Counted from the stretch's first letter, positions 25,763 to 34,654 are shown. The stretch is DNA of 64,000 nt from Bradyrhizobium xenonodulans (GCF_027594865.1 NZ_CP089391.1:2510501-2574500); one strand, 5' to 3'. The notes: generated from the letters alone by a model not told the origin. Translations and numbers: made by a program.

Positions 25763-25996
25763 ATGCGTACACCAGCGATCTTTCACATCGTCCTGCTGCT
25801 GACGATCGGAGGCGGGCCGTCGAGCGCACACGCTCTGACACAAGAGGAGCTCGTCGCCAGGCTTCAGGCAGCCGGCTACTCCCAGGTCAGCGATATCAAG
25901 TCGACCGCAGAGGGTACGACCGCCAAGGCCGTGAAGAACGGCAAGGACGTGCGGCTCGTCGTCGACAGCAGCGGCCAGATCAAGGAACAGAAGTGA
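25763..25996 (+). CDS. Small PepSY-domain secreted protein
   Basis: 77 residues from ATG 25763 (GGGAGAACGATC before it). A signal peptide (FHIVLLLTIGGGPSSAHA) leads into ALTQEELVARLQAAGYSQVSDIKSTAEGTTAKAVKNGK, one PepSY-like unit ending in VDSSGQIKEQK. Single PepSY proteins are periplasmic and often thought to inhibit peptidases or bind metal-linked partners; function is not defined. It lies between the copper operon and DUF1259. Confidence 0.7.
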   Translation: MRTPAIFHIVLLLTIGGGPSSAHALTQEELVARLQAAGYSQVSDIKSTAEGTTAKAVKNGKDVRLVVDSSGQIKEQK

Positions 25997-26046
25997 GACG
26001 CTGAGGCTTTCAGGACCTCGCAACTCAAGCTCAAGGGAGCAGATCA

Positions 26047-26934
26047 ATGCCAAAGACAATCTCGGCGCTGATGGTCATCTGCGCCTGCTTCATCGCGACC
26101 GCCCACGCGCAGGGCGTCGACTGGCAGAAGGTCGATGACGCGCTGGGCCGGAAGCCCACCGTTGCGGACGATGTCCACCGCTACGGCTTTCCTCGCGCTG
26201 ATCTCACAGTGACTTTGGATGGAGTCACGATCAAGCCGGCGCTGGCGCTTGGTGGCTGGATCGCGTTCAAGCCTGCGCATGGCGGCGCCATGGTGATGGG
26301 CGACCTTGTGCTGCTCGAGACCGAGATCAATCCCGTGATGGCCAAGATGATCGCGAGCGGTCTCGAGATCACCGCCGTGCACAATCATCTCCTGCGCGCA
26401 AGCCCGGCGACCTTCTACATGCACGTTGCCGGACATGGCGATCCCGCCAAGCTGGCCTCGGCCATCCACGATGCGCTGGCCGAAAGCAAAACCCCGTTGA
26501 CGGTCGCGGCGCCGGCCAGCCCGCCGCCTTCCATCGACCTCGACACCGCGAAGCTCGATCAGATCATCGGCGTCAAGGGGCAGGGCAACGGCGGCGTCTA
26601 CCAGTTCAACGTCAAGCGGCGCGATCCGATCAAGGAAGACGACATGCTGCTGACCCCCGTCGGAGCGATGGGCGTCGCGACCGCCATCAACTTCCAGCCG
26701 ACCGGCGGCGGCAAGGCGGCCATCACCGGCGATTTCGTCCTGACCAGCGACGAGGTGAACCCGGTGATCGTGGCGCTGCGGACGCACGGCATCGAGGTGA
26801 CGGCGCTGCACAGCCACATGCTGAACGAACAGCCGCGGCTGTTCTTCATGCATTTCTGGGCCAACGACGACGCGATCAAGCTCGCGGAAGGCCTGCGTGC
26901 GGCGCTCGACAAGACGGCCAGCACCAGGAGCTGA
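26047..26934 (+). CDS. DUF1259 (LppY/LpqO-like) secreted protein
   Basis: 295 residues, exported by a signal peptide ending at HAQG. It is an internal duplication: the first half contains GGWIAFKP, MVMGDLVLLETEINPVMAKM and TAVHNHLLRASPATFYMHVAG, the second half the matching MGVATAINFQP, AITGDFVLTSDEVNPVIVAL and TALHSHMLNEQPRLFFMHFW. The repeated His pairs (VHNHL, LHSHM, plus MHV/MHF) suggest a metal or cofactor site in each half. The DUF1259 family is known from mycobacterial LppY/LpqO, function unknown. A GGGAGCAGATCA ribosome site precedes ATG 26047. Confidence 0.85.
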   Translation: MPKTISALMVICACFIATAHAQGVDWQKVDDALGRKPTVADDVHRYGFPRADLTVTLDGVTIKPALALGGWIAFKPAHGGAMVMGDLVLLETEINPVMAKMIASGLEITAVHNHLLRASPATFYMHVAGHGDPAKLASAIHDALAESKTPLTVAAPASPPPSIDLDTAKLDQIIGVKGQGNGGVYQFNVKRRDPIKEDDMLLTPVGAMGVATAINFQPTGGGKAAITGDFVLTSDEVNPVIVALRTHGIEVTALHSHMLNEQPRLFFMHFWANDDAIKLAEGLRAALDKTASTRS

Positions 26935-27103
26935 GTCGGGACTGGGCGGAGTGGCTTGAAGCGTGACGAGTTGTGTAGTGCGGCGATCGGAGGTGGCCGG
27001 AGACCATTTGACATAACAGCTGACGATTTCGGGGATACCGCGACCTCCCCGTGAGATGGACATCCATCCAAGCGCTCGCCACCTCTTCCGGGGGAACGAT
27101 CGT

Positions 27104-27256
27104 ATGGATGCACTTGTCTTCACTGTGTTTGCTCTTGCCGCCCTTGTCGGCGGCTTCGCCAGCGGCTTTTCGGGCTTCGCGATGACCGCCACCCTGATCG
27201 CAGGGTACGGACTGCTCACACAAGGCTATGGCACCATGAGGGCATCATGCCATTGA
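27104..27256 (+). pseudogene. TauE/SafE permease remnant
   Basis: 50 codons starting MDALVFTVFALAALVGGFA, which is the first helix of a TauE/SafE sulfite/anion exporter, followed directly by FAMTATLIAGYGLLTQGYG. In intact members about 20 residues, including the second helix, separate the FAM and TATLI blocks, so an in-frame deletion has joined them; the rest (about 200 residues) is missing. The frame ends inside the next gene, whose start at 27247 overlaps it. Reconstruction is from memory of the family and needs an alignment. Confidence 0.55.
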
Positions 27257-28143
27257 AGAGCTTGGGCTTCATCCCCATCCCGAACGGCCTGAACAGTGAT
27301 TTCGATCACGCCGTTTTCGATCCGAAGACGCGCCGCGTCTTCATTGCGCATACGGCGCGCGACTGCCTGGACGTGATCGATCACGACCGTCAGACACATA
27401 TTGCGACGCTACCGGGCTTTCCCGCGATTGCCGGTGCGGTTGCCGACGACGGCGAAGTCCTCACGACCAATCGGGGCGCGGCGACGATCACCTGGCTGGA
27501 CGCCGCGACTTACGAACTCAAGGGCGTGTTCCCGTCCGGACCGCGGCCGAATGGAGCAGCCATCCTGAAGCAGAGGGGAATTGGCATTGTTGCCTGTATC
27601 GGCGATGCGCAGCAAGGCCCGACGTTGCAGGTCATCGACCTGAAGCGGGTCACCCAGTGCGCGATCGAACTGCCGGGCCGGCCACGCTGGTGCGTCACCG
27701 ACGCCGGCGGGGAGAGGGTCTTCGTCTGCATTCGCGATCCCTCGATGATTCTGACAGCCCGACTGCCCGATCTCACAGCGGTCGTTCACTGGCCGCTGCC
27801 GTCAGGCGGTGCGCACGGACTGGACATTGATCACGCGGGCCATCGGCTTTACGCCGCCTGCGACGACGGCGACCTCGTCGAAGTCGACAGCACCTCCGGG
27901 AAGGTCACGAACGTCTGGCCGATCGCCGGTCCGCCCGACGTGACGTTCTTCAATCCCGCCACCGGCCGCGTTCACGTGGCGATCGGCGAACCCGGTGTGA
28001 TCGATACGATCAATCCGCAGACGGGCGACTGCGTCCGGACGCCAACGGGTGCCGGCGCTCATACCAGCGCCATCGTCGTACCGGACCGGCTCTACGTGAT
28101 TTCACCGGCCCATGGAGGCCTGCTGGTATTCTCCGATGAGTGA
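27247..28143 (+). CDS. YVTN/YncE-like beta-propeller protein
   Basis: 298 residues from ATG 27247 (GAGGG before it). Repeating blade motifs are visible: FDPKTRRVFIAHTARDCLDVID, LDAATYELKGVFPSGPRPNG, VIDLKRVTQCAIELPGRP, DHAGHRLYAACDDGDLVEVD, NPATGRVHVAIGEPGVIDTI. These spacings (about 40 residues) indicate a seven-bladed propeller. No signal peptide is seen, so it may be cytoplasmic or exported by another route. Substrate or partner unknown. It may use a start inherited from the remnant gene overlapping it. Confidence 0.8.
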   Translation: MPLKSLGFIPIPNGLNSDFDHAVFDPKTRRVFIAHTARDCLDVIDHDRQTHIATLPGFPAIAGAVADDGEVLTTNRGAATITWLDAATYELKGVFPSGPRPNGAAILKQRGIGIVACIGDAQQGPTLQVIDLKRVTQCAIELPGRPRWCVTDAGGERVFVCIRDPSMILTARLPDLTAVVHWPLPSGGAHGLDIDHAGHRLYAACDDGDLVEVDSTSGKVTNVWPIAGPPDVTFFNPATGRVHVAIGEPGVIDTINPQTGDCVRTPTGAGAHTSAIVVPDRLYVISPAHGGLLVFSDE

Positions 28144-28201
28144 TGACTGGCCGATGGAGCGGGGCAGGCGGTGCGCCGGCCCGATGAGTCGGGTGTCGAT
28201 A

Positions 28202-28903
28202 ATGCGAAAAGTGATGATCTGCACCGCTGCAACCTTTCCGTCCCGACCTTCTGCGCGGGCGAAGCTGGTCTCGGCGGCGATGCTGATTTTGTTAATGGGA
28301 GGGACCGCGATGGCCGAGACCTTGAATTTTGACGACGCTCGGATCGGAATGCCGCCGGAAGGGTGGACTTTGACCAAGACCGGCAAGGGAGAATCGAGAT
28401 GGACCGTCGAGGCGGAGCCCACGGCGCCGAGCAAGCCGAACGTTCTCAAGCAATCCGGACGGGCAACTTTTCCGGTCGCCATCAAGCGCGATACCAACAT
28501 CCGCGACGGCTTCGTCGAGGTCAAATTCAAGGCGGTCGCCGGGTCGGAGGATCGCGCCGCCGGCTTGATCTGGCGCGCGAAGGATGCCGACAATTACTAC
28601 GTGGTCCGGGCCAACGCGCTGGAGGACAATGTCGTGCTCTACAAGACGGTGAACGGCGTTCGAACCTCGCTTGAGATCGTCGGTCGCAAGGGCGGATATG
28701 GCGTCAAGGCGCCGGTGCCGTCCGGGCAATGGCACGCGCTGCGCTGCGATTTCGCGGGACATCGGTTCAAGGTGACCTATGACGGACAGCTCTTGTTCGA
28801 GGTGGAGGACGCCACCATGACGAACGCAGGCATGATCGGCCTGTGGACCAAGGCGGATAGCGTGACGCTGTTCGATGATCTGGCATATGGTGAGGTCAAA
28901 TAG
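28202..28903 (+). CDS. Secreted concanavalin-like (DUF1080-type) protein
   Basis: 233 residues from ATG 28202 (28184 is an alternative). A hydrophobic signal segment LVSAAMLILLMGGTAMAE is preceded by a long basic stretch. The mature domain reads LNFDDARIGMPPEGWTL, DGFVEVKFKAVAGSEDRAAG, LIWRAKDADNYYVVRANALE, VPSGQWHALRCDFAGHRFKV and TNAGMIGLWTKADSVTLFDD, the pattern of a jelly-roll 3-keto-glycoside hydrolase-like/laminin-G fold. Active-site residues are not obvious, so it may be a binding module. Overlaps nothing and is followed by the GlcG-like gene after 29 bases. Confidence 0.75.
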   Translation: MRKVMICTAATFPSRPSARAKLVSAAMLILLMGGTAMAETLNFDDARIGMPPEGWTLTKTGKGESRWTVEAEPTAPSKPNVLKQSGRATFPVAIKRDTNIRDGFVEVKFKAVAGSEDRAAGLIWRAKDADNYYVVRANALEDNVVLYKTVNGVRTSLEIVGRKGGYGVKAPVPSGQWHALRCDFAGHRFKVTYDGQLLFEVEDATMTNAGMIGLWTKADSVTLFDDLAYGEVK

Positions 28904-28932
28904 GCGTTTGCCCACCTTTGCCGGAGATGGCC

Positions 28933-29433
28933 ATGAATGTTCGATGCCTGTCGGTCGCGACCGGCCTGTTGATCGCGTCCATCAGCCCAATGCGGGCGGA
29001 AGAAGCCCTGGTCGCCTACAAATCGCTCGCTCCGGAGCTCGCGCTCGATCTCGCGCGCGCCGCGCTGGAGAGCTGCCGCACCCATGGCTATCAGGTTGCC
29101 GTCGCTGTCGTCGATCGCTCGGGCGTCACGCAGGTGATGCTGCGCGATCGCTTTGCCGGCCCCCACACGCCGTCGACGGCATCCGGCAAGGCATGGACCG
29201 CGGTGTCCTTCAAGACCAGCACGACCGACCTGAATGCGATCAGTCAGCCGGGCATGATGCAGGCGGGCATTCGCAATCTTCCCGGAGCAGTCGTCATAGG
29301 AGGAGGACTGATCGTCGAAGCAGGTGGCTCTCTGGTCGGAGCGGTCGGCGTATCCGGCGCACCGGGCGGCGACGCCGACGAAGCGTGCGCGAGAGCCGGA
29401 ATCGAGGCCATACGCGACAAGCTCGAGTTTTGA
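28933..29433 (+). CDS. GlcG/HbpS family heme-binding-like secreted protein
   Basis: 166 residues from ATG 28933, chosen for the GGAG at 28922-28925. A signal peptide ends near PMRAEE. The domain shows ALDLARAALESCRTHGYQVAVAVVD, then FAGPHTPSTASGKAWTAVSF and GGGLIVEAGGSLVGAVGVSG, which is the GlcG/HbpS (DUF336) fold. Characterised homologues bind heme or act in redox sensing with two-component systems. Its exact ligand is unknown. It closes the run of secreted proteins 25763-29433. Confidence 0.88.
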   Translation: MNVRCLSVATGLLIASISPMRAEEALVAYKSLAPELALDLARAALESCRTHGYQVAVAVVDRSGVTQVMLRDRFAGPHTPSTASGKAWTAVSFKTSTTDLNAISQPGMMQAGIRNLPGAVVIGGGLIVEAGGSLVGAVGVSGAPGGDADEACARAGIEAIRDKLEF

Positions 29434-29491
29434 GGCGAGGCGCCGCCCTCGCACGACGAAGGCGACGCCTGATCGACGGAATGACGAACGA

Positions 29492-29731
29492 TTATCGATC
29501 GCCGAGCCAATCAGAGAAGGAAGACTTTCGGGCTTCCGCAACCATCGTTCTCGATACACCAATGTCTTCGAGCAACCGGTCGTCCAATTCGAGAAGCTCT
29601 CTGTATTGGCGGCGCCGCGCTATTGTGTCCAACAGCGCGAGCGGAAGTTTCGAGAACCATCTGAGATTTGGAGAAGGGCCGAAGGCTGTGGCGGATGGAC
29701 CGGTTAAGCCGGCGGCGCTATTGCAAGACAT
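29492..29731 (-). CDS. DUF1127 (YjiS-like) small protein
   Basis: 79 residues; ATG 29729-29731 has a strong GGAGG six bases upstream. The C-terminal 40 residues carry the DUF1127 signature RRRQYRELLELDDRLLEDIG, then VSRTMVAEARKSSF. Such short Arg-rich proteins are cytoplasmic, often induced by phosphate or stress, and some bind RNA in Agrobacterium. Sits between the GlcG-like gene and the CzcA gene. Confidence 0.9.
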   Translation of the reverse strand: MSCNSAAGLTGPSATAFGPSPNLRWFSKLPLALLDTIARRRQYRELLELDDRLLEDIGVSRTMVAEARKSSFSDWLGDR

Positions 29732-29925
29732 GTTTCACCTCCAAAATGGAGCGAAACAACGCTTGGCTCGAAAGCTTGTCGGGCGGTTGTATGTGGCCCG
29801 AAACCTATGGCTATCATGCTCCTCTTTGGGGCACAAGCGATCCTGCCGGTGTGTTGATCAGGCCGGTCATCTGGGCGGCGAACAGACGGCGATTGATGCG
29901 CCTGGCGAGATTGGACAGGATGGCG

Positions 29926-32900
29926 TTACTCCGCGGCGCGGTCGCGCACGACGGACGGCATCGCGCCGTTTCGCCTGGGTGCAGACGCCGGAATGGCGAA
30001 CCGCGCATACAGCGCCGGCAGCACGACCAGCGTGAGCAGCGTTGCCGTAAGCAGGCCGCCGATGACCACCGTGGCTAGCGGCTTCTGGACCTCGGCGCCG
30101 GTGCCGGTGGCGAGCGCCATCGGCACGAAGCCGAGTGAGGCGACCAGTGCCGTCATCGCGACGGGGCGGAAGCGCGTCAGTGCGCCCTCGCCAATGGCGC
30201 GCCTTGGGTCCACACCATCGGCGATCAGCCTGCGGATTTGGGTCAGCATCACGAGCCCGTTCAGAACGGCGACGCCCGACAATGCGATGAAGCCGACCGC
30301 GGCCGAAATCGAGAACGGCATGCCGCGGAGCCAGAGGGCTGCGATCCCGCCGGTGAGCGCGAGCGGCACGGCGCTGAAGACCAGCAGGGCATCGCGTGGC
30401 GAGCCCAACGCGCCGAACAGCAACAGGTAGATCAGGACGAAGACGCTGGGAACCACGAAGGTCAGCCGCTGCCGTGCGACGGCAAAGTTCTCGAACTGGC
30501 CGCCCCACGCGAGATAGCTGCCGGGCGGCAGCTTCACCCCATCGGCGACCTTCGCTTGTGCCTCGACGACCAGCGAACCGATGTCACGGCCGCGGACTTC
30601 GGCGGTGGCGACGACGCGCCGCTTGCCGTTCTCGCGACTGATCTGGTTGTAGCCGGTGGTCTGTTCGAACGACGCGATGGTACGTAGCGGGATCGAGGCG
30701 GAAGCAGCATCGGGATCGGCGCGGGGGAGCGGGACGGGAAGCTCCTCCAGGGTTGGAATGTCGTTGCGCAGGGCGTCGGCAAGGCGCACCACGATCTTGA
30801 AACGGCGGTCACCCTCGAAGACGAGGCCTGCGTCGGTACCGCCGATTGCGGTCTGGACGAGGTCTTGCACGGCCGCAAGGCTGAGCCCGCGCCGCGCGAT
30901 CTCGGCCTTGTCGATTCTGATCTCGAGGAAGGGCAATCCCGTAGTCTCCTCGACCTTCACGTTCTGGGCGCCGTCGATCTTGCGGATCACATCGGCGATC
31001 CGATCCGCGGTTCGCTGCATTTTCGCGAAGTCGTCGCCGAATACCTTGATCGCCAAGTCCTCACGGACGCCGGCAATCAGCTCGTTGAAACGCATTTCGA
31101 TCGGTTGGGAAAATCCCACCTTGTTGCCCGGCAGCTTTCCCGCCTCGGCCTCGATCTTCTTGATGAGGTCTTCTTTCGCGAGGGAGGGATCGGGCCATTC
31201 GTCCTGGTCCTTGACGATGATGTAGGTGTCGGAGGCATTTGGCGGCATCGGATCGGCTGCGAGATCCGGCGTGCCGGTGCGCGAGAACACGAAAGCCACT
31301 TCTGGAAGCTTGCTGATCTGCCGCTCGATGAGGAGCTGCATCGCCTGCGACTGTGCAAGCGCCGTGCTCGGCACCCGCTTCACTTCCATGACGATGTTCT
31401 TCTCGTCCAGGGTCGGCGTGAATTCCTGTCCGAGACGGGTGAACAGCAGCGCGGCGGCGACGAAGAGCAGGCCCGCGGTGGCTATCATGGGCAGAGGTCG
31501 CGCGATGGCACCCGAGAGTAGCGGCGCGTACCAGCGCTTGAGCGTTCGCACGAGGATGTTCTCGCGCTCCTTGACCGCGCCACTGATTGAAATGGCAACG
31601 GCCGCCGGTACGAATGTCAGCGAGACGATGAAAGCCACCGCCAGCGCGATCATCACCGTCAGGGCCATTGGCTCGAAGGTCTTGCCTTCGACGCCGGTGA
31701 AAGCGAGCAAAGGCGTGTAAACCAGAATGATGATGATTTGCCCGTAAACCGACGGCCGGATCATTTCCGAGGTCGAGACGGTTACGGTTTCGAGGCGCTC
31801 GTCCGGCGATAGCACGCGGCCGAGCTCTCTTTGGCGTTCGGCGAGGTGGCGCAAGCTGTTCTCGGCGATGATGACGGCCCCATCGACGATCAGGCCGAAG
31901 TCGAGCGCGCCCAGGCTCATGAGGTTGGCGCTGATGCGCCCTTGCAGCATCCCGGTCGCGGTGATCAGCATTGTGATGGGGATGACGCAGGCGGTGACGA
32001 GGGCGGCGCGGAAGTTGCCGAGCAGCAGGAACAGGACGGCGACGACAAGCAGCGCGCCCTCGGCCAGATTCTTGCCTACGGTTTGAATCGTGGCGTCGAC
32101 AAGTTGCGTCCTGTTGAGCACGGTATGGGCATGGATGCCGGGCGGCAGCGTCTTGCTGATCTCCCTGATCTTCGCGTCTGCGGCTGATGCCACGGTACGG
32201 CTGTTGCCGCCGATGAGCATCAGGGCCGTGCCGAGCACCACCTCGCGACCGTTGACGCTTGCGCTGCCGGTCCTCAGCTCCTTGCCGATGGATACGTCGG
32301 CCAGGTCCCTGATCCGAACGGGAACGCCCGCGCGTGTCGCCACGACGATCTGCTCGATGTCTTCAAGATTCTCGACGCGGCCGGCCGCTCGCACGACCAG
32401 ACCTTCGCCGTTCTGCTCGATATAGTTGGCGCCGCGGGTGGTATTGTTCGCCTCGATGGCGTCGATGACTTGCTTGAACGACAGCCCGTAACCGAGCAGC
32501 CTTGCAGGATCGGGCTGCACCTGGAACTGCTTGACGAATCCGCCGATGGCATCTGCTCCGGCCACGCCGGGAACGGTCTTCATCTGCGGCCGGACGATCC
32601 AGTCCTGCACCGTGCGCAGATAGACGGTGCGATGGAAATCGTCGGTCAGCCGCTCGCCTTCCGGCGTGAGGTAGCTGCCATCGGTCTGCCAGCCCGGTTG
32701 TCCGTCACGGATCGGCACCGATGCGCCGGGCTTTTCGTATTCCACGGCCCACCAGTAGATTTCGCCAAGGCCGGTCGAAACCGGCCCCATTCGGACGTCG
32801 ACCCCGGGCGGCAGGCCGGCCTTTGCTTCATTGAGACGTTCTGCAACCAGCTGCCGCGCGAAGTAGATGTTGGTGCGGTCGGCGAACACCGCTGTGATCT

Positions 32901-33174
32901 GCGCGAAGCCATTGCGTGAGAAAGAGCGTGTCGCTTCCAGCCCCGGCATGCCGGCGAGCGCCGTTTCGAGCGCGACGGTGACCTGCTTTTCGATCTCCAC
33001 GGGAGTCAGTGCCGCTGCGGCTGCGTTGATCTGAACCTGAACGTTGGTGACGTCAGGCACGGCGTCGATGGGAAGGCGTGTCAGGGACCAGAACCCGGAC
33101 GCTGCCGCGACGAGCGTCACCAACAAGACAAGCCAGCGCCGCCGGACGGAGAATTCGACGATCCGTTCGATCAT
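29926..33174 (-). CDS. czcA: CzcA-type (HME1) heavy-metal efflux RND pump
   Basis: 1082 residues. Twelve transmembrane helices; the TM4 signature DFGLIVDGAVIIAENSL (Asp, Asp and Glu of the proton relay) is that of the HME1 divalent-cation group and differs clearly from the CusA type at 22185. Members export Zn(II), Co(II), Cd(II) or Ni(II) by proton antiport. The end (ATGTGAEVQKPLATVV, then TLLTLVVLPALYARF) is the usual TM11-TM12 region. It lies three bases after the adaptor gene on the minus strand, inside an operon led by a CsoR/RcnR regulator. The exact metal is not decided by the sequence alone. Confidence 0.93.
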   Translation of the reverse strand: MIERIVEFSVRRRWLVLLVTLVAAASGFWSLTRLPIDAVPDVTNVQVQINAAAAALTPVEIEKQVTVALETALAGMPGLEATRSFSRNGFAQITAVFADRTNIYFARQLVAERLNEAKAGLPPGVDVRMGPVSTGLGEIYWWAVEYEKPGASVPIRDGQPGWQTDGSYLTPEGERLTDDFHRTVYLRTVQDWIVRPQMKTVPGVAGADAIGGFVKQFQVQPDPARLLGYGLSFKQVIDAIEANNTTRGANYIEQNGEGLVVRAAGRVENLEDIEQIVVATRAGVPVRIRDLADVSIGKELRTGSASVNGREVVLGTALMLIGGNSRTVASAADAKIREISKTLPPGIHAHTVLNRTQLVDATIQTVGKNLAEGALLVVAVLFLLLGNFRAALVTACVIPITMLITATGMLQGRISANLMSLGALDFGLIVDGAVIIAENSLRHLAERQRELGRVLSPDERLETVTVSTSEMIRPSVYGQIIIILVYTPLLAFTGVEGKTFEPMALTVMIALAVAFIVSLTFVPAAVAISISGAVKERENILVRTLKRWYAPLLSGAIARPLPMIATAGLLFVAAALLFTRLGQEFTPTLDEKNIVMEVKRVPSTALAQSQAMQLLIERQISKLPEVAFVFSRTGTPDLAADPMPPNASDTYIIVKDQDEWPDPSLAKEDLIKKIEAEAGKLPGNKVGFSQPIEMRFNELIAGVREDLAIKVFGDDFAKMQRTADRIADVIRKIDGAQNVKVEETTGLPFLEIRIDKAEIARRGLSLAAVQDLVQTAIGGTDAGLVFEGDRRFKIVVRLADALRNDIPTLEELPVPLPRADPDAASASIPLRTIASFEQTTGYNQISRENGKRRVVATAEVRGRDIGSLVVEAQAKVADGVKLPPGSYLAWGGQFENFAVARQRLTFVVPSVFVLIYLLLFGALGSPRDALLVFSAVPLALTGGIAALWLRGMPFSISAAVGFIALSGVAVLNGLVMLTQIRRLIADGVDPRRAIGEGALTRFRPVAMTALVASLGFVPMALATGTGAEVQKPLATVVIGGLLTATLLTLVVLPALYARFAIPASAPRRNGAMPSVVRDRAAE

Positions 33175-33177
33175 CGC

Positions 33178-34335
33178 TCAGTCCTCGTCGCCGGGCTTGG
33201 AAAGCTCGGCCTTGAGTGAAAAAGTGTTCGAGCTCGCGACGGTTTCGCCGGCGGAAAGACCCGAGACGATCTCGACGGCAGGCCCATCCCGTCGCCCCAA
33301 GACCACGTCGCGCTTTTCGAATCCTTCCTTGTTCCGGACGAACACGGCCTTGCGGCCGTCGACTGTCTGAACGGCGGTGAACGGAACGGCGACCGGCACA
33401 TCCCGGCGCTCGACCGCGATGCCGGCGGTGACGAATGATCCGGGACGCCAGCGACCGTCGGGATTGGGGAGGGAGGCCACCACACGGGCAGCGCGGGTCT
33501 CCTTGTCGAGCAAGGGACTGACGAAGACGATCTTGCCGGTGCCGGTTTCGGTGAGGCTTCGCAGGGAAATATCGACCGATTGGCCTTCCTTCACCAAGGC
33601 TAGATCGGCCGATGAGACGGAGAGCTCGACCCAGACTTTGCTGAGGTCGACGATGACGAACAGCTCGGTTTCCAGACTGTCGCGCCCGACCGCGGTGCCC
33701 TGTTCGACCTTGCGTCCGGCGATGCGCCCGGAGATCGGGGCCCGGATGTTCTGGCTGCGCATCGTGCCATCCGGTGCCTGGGGGAGGGCTGTGATCTCGG
33801 TATCGGTCACGCCGAGCGCCATCAGCTTCTGTCGGGCGATACCGAGCCGCATCTCGGTCTGGGCCGCTGCGTGGCGTGATTTGATGTACTGCTGCTCGGG
33901 AATGGCGCGACCCTCCCACAAAGACTTGTCGCGTGCGGTCAGGTCCTGCTGCAGCTCGTTGGACAGCTTGGTCGAGAGGTATTCGCTCTTGGCATCGGCG
34001 ACTTCGCGGCTTTCCAGAACGGCCAGAACTTCGTCCTTGACGACGTCGTCGCCGATATTCTTCCGCAACTCCGCAACCGTCCCGGACAGCTTGACCGAGA
34101 CGTGGGCGACCCGTCCGGCATCGGGAACGATGGTGCCGGGCACGATAAGCCGTCGTGCGATAGGAGCAGGGCCGGCTTCACGCAGTCCGATTTCGGCGAG
34201 CTTGATCCGCTCGTCGTCCATGACGATCACAGCCGGCTTTGCCGGCGCGGACTGCGCACGCGCCGGGGAAACGGCACCGGTGGTGATGAGACAGGCCGAC
34301 AGGATCGCGGCGGCCGAACGGATGGCCGAAGACAT
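33178..34335 (-). CDS. czcB: CzcB-type periplasmic adaptor
   Basis: 385 residues from ATG 34333-34335 with GCGGAGA upstream. Signal peptide ends around SPARAQSA. The body has the membrane-fusion pattern: RRLIVPGTIVPDAGRVAHVS, a coiled hairpin (about 130-190), the lipoyl half RAPISGRIAGRKVEQGTAVG, and barrel motifs VWVELSVSSADLALVKEG and KIVFVSPLLDKETRAARVVA. Partner of the CzcA pump, bridging to an outer-membrane channel that is not encoded here. No N-terminal metal-binding module, unlike the CusB at 20764. Three bases from the pump gene, so cotranscribed. Confidence 0.92.
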   Translation of the reverse strand: MSSAIRSAAAILSACLITTGAVSPARAQSAPAKPAVIVMDDERIKLAEIGLREAGPAPIARRLIVPGTIVPDAGRVAHVSVKLSGTVAELRKNIGDDVVKDEVLAVLESREVADAKSEYLSTKLSNELQQDLTARDKSLWEGRAIPEQQYIKSRHAAAQTEMRLGIARQKLMALGVTDTEITALPQAPDGTMRSQNIRAPISGRIAGRKVEQGTAVGRDSLETELFVIVDLSKVWVELSVSSADLALVKEGQSVDISLRSLTETGTGKIVFVSPLLDKETRAARVVASLPNPDGRWRPGSFVTAGIAVERRDVPVAVPFTAVQTVDGRKAVFVRNKEGFEKRDVVLGRRDGPAVEIVSGLSAGETVASSNTFSLKAELSKPGDED

Positions 34336-34348
34336 CGAAATCTCCGCG

Positions 34349-34627
34349 CTAGAGGTATCGCGAGATCGCCTTGAACTCGGCGACGACGCTTTTGGTCGAT
34401 TTGGCGGAGCCGCCGTTGGCGGCTGCGTCGAGGCAATGGTCGACGTGATCGTGGATGAGAGCCTTCTTCGCCTCGGAGATCGCCTTTTCGACCGCATGAA
34501 GCTGCTGGGCGAGGTCCAGGCAGGATCGGCCGTCGTCGAACATTGCGATCACCCTGCGCAAATGTCCCTCGGCGCGCTTCAGCCGCTTGACGATCTCCGG
34601 ATGACTTTCGTGGACGTGTTGTGCCAT
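34349..34627 (-). CDS. CsoR/RcnR family metal-sensing repressor
   Basis: 92 residues, all-helical. The signature region is KRLKRAEGHLRRVIAMFDDG with Cys36 in GRSCLDLAQQL and the second-helix ligands His61 and Cys65 in HDHVDHCLDA; His64 and N-terminal His4/His6 are further candidates. Cys-His-Cys is the ligand triad of CsoR (Cu(I)), while an N-terminal His with C-H-C is also found in nickel/cobalt sensors, so the metal is open. These tetrameric repressors release DNA when metal binds. A G/C-tract inverted repeat overlaps its own leader, so it should control itself and the czcB-czcA genes 13 bases downstream. Confidence 0.92.
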   Translation of the reverse strand: MAQHVHESHPEIVKRLKRAEGHLRRVIAMFDDGRSCLDLAQQLHAVEKAISEAKKALIHDHVDHCLDAAANGGSAKSTKSVVAEFKAISRYL

Positions 34628-34635
34628 GATCTACC

Positions 34636-34654
34636 TATCCCCTGGGAGGGGATA
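34636..34654. promoter_or_regulatory. Candidate CsoR/RcnR operator
   Basis: TATCCCC (34636-34642) and GGGGATA (34648-34654) are perfect inverted arms around TGGGA, 9-27 bases before the regulator start codon. Paired C and G tracts are the hallmark of CsoR-family operators. Binding here would block the ribosome site region and promoter of the csoR-czcB-czcA unit. Confidence 0.6.

Noticed and set aside
25384..26004. 206-codon plus-strand frame over the PepSY gene
   Set aside because: It lacks codon bias and covers the better-supported PepSY gene in another frame.
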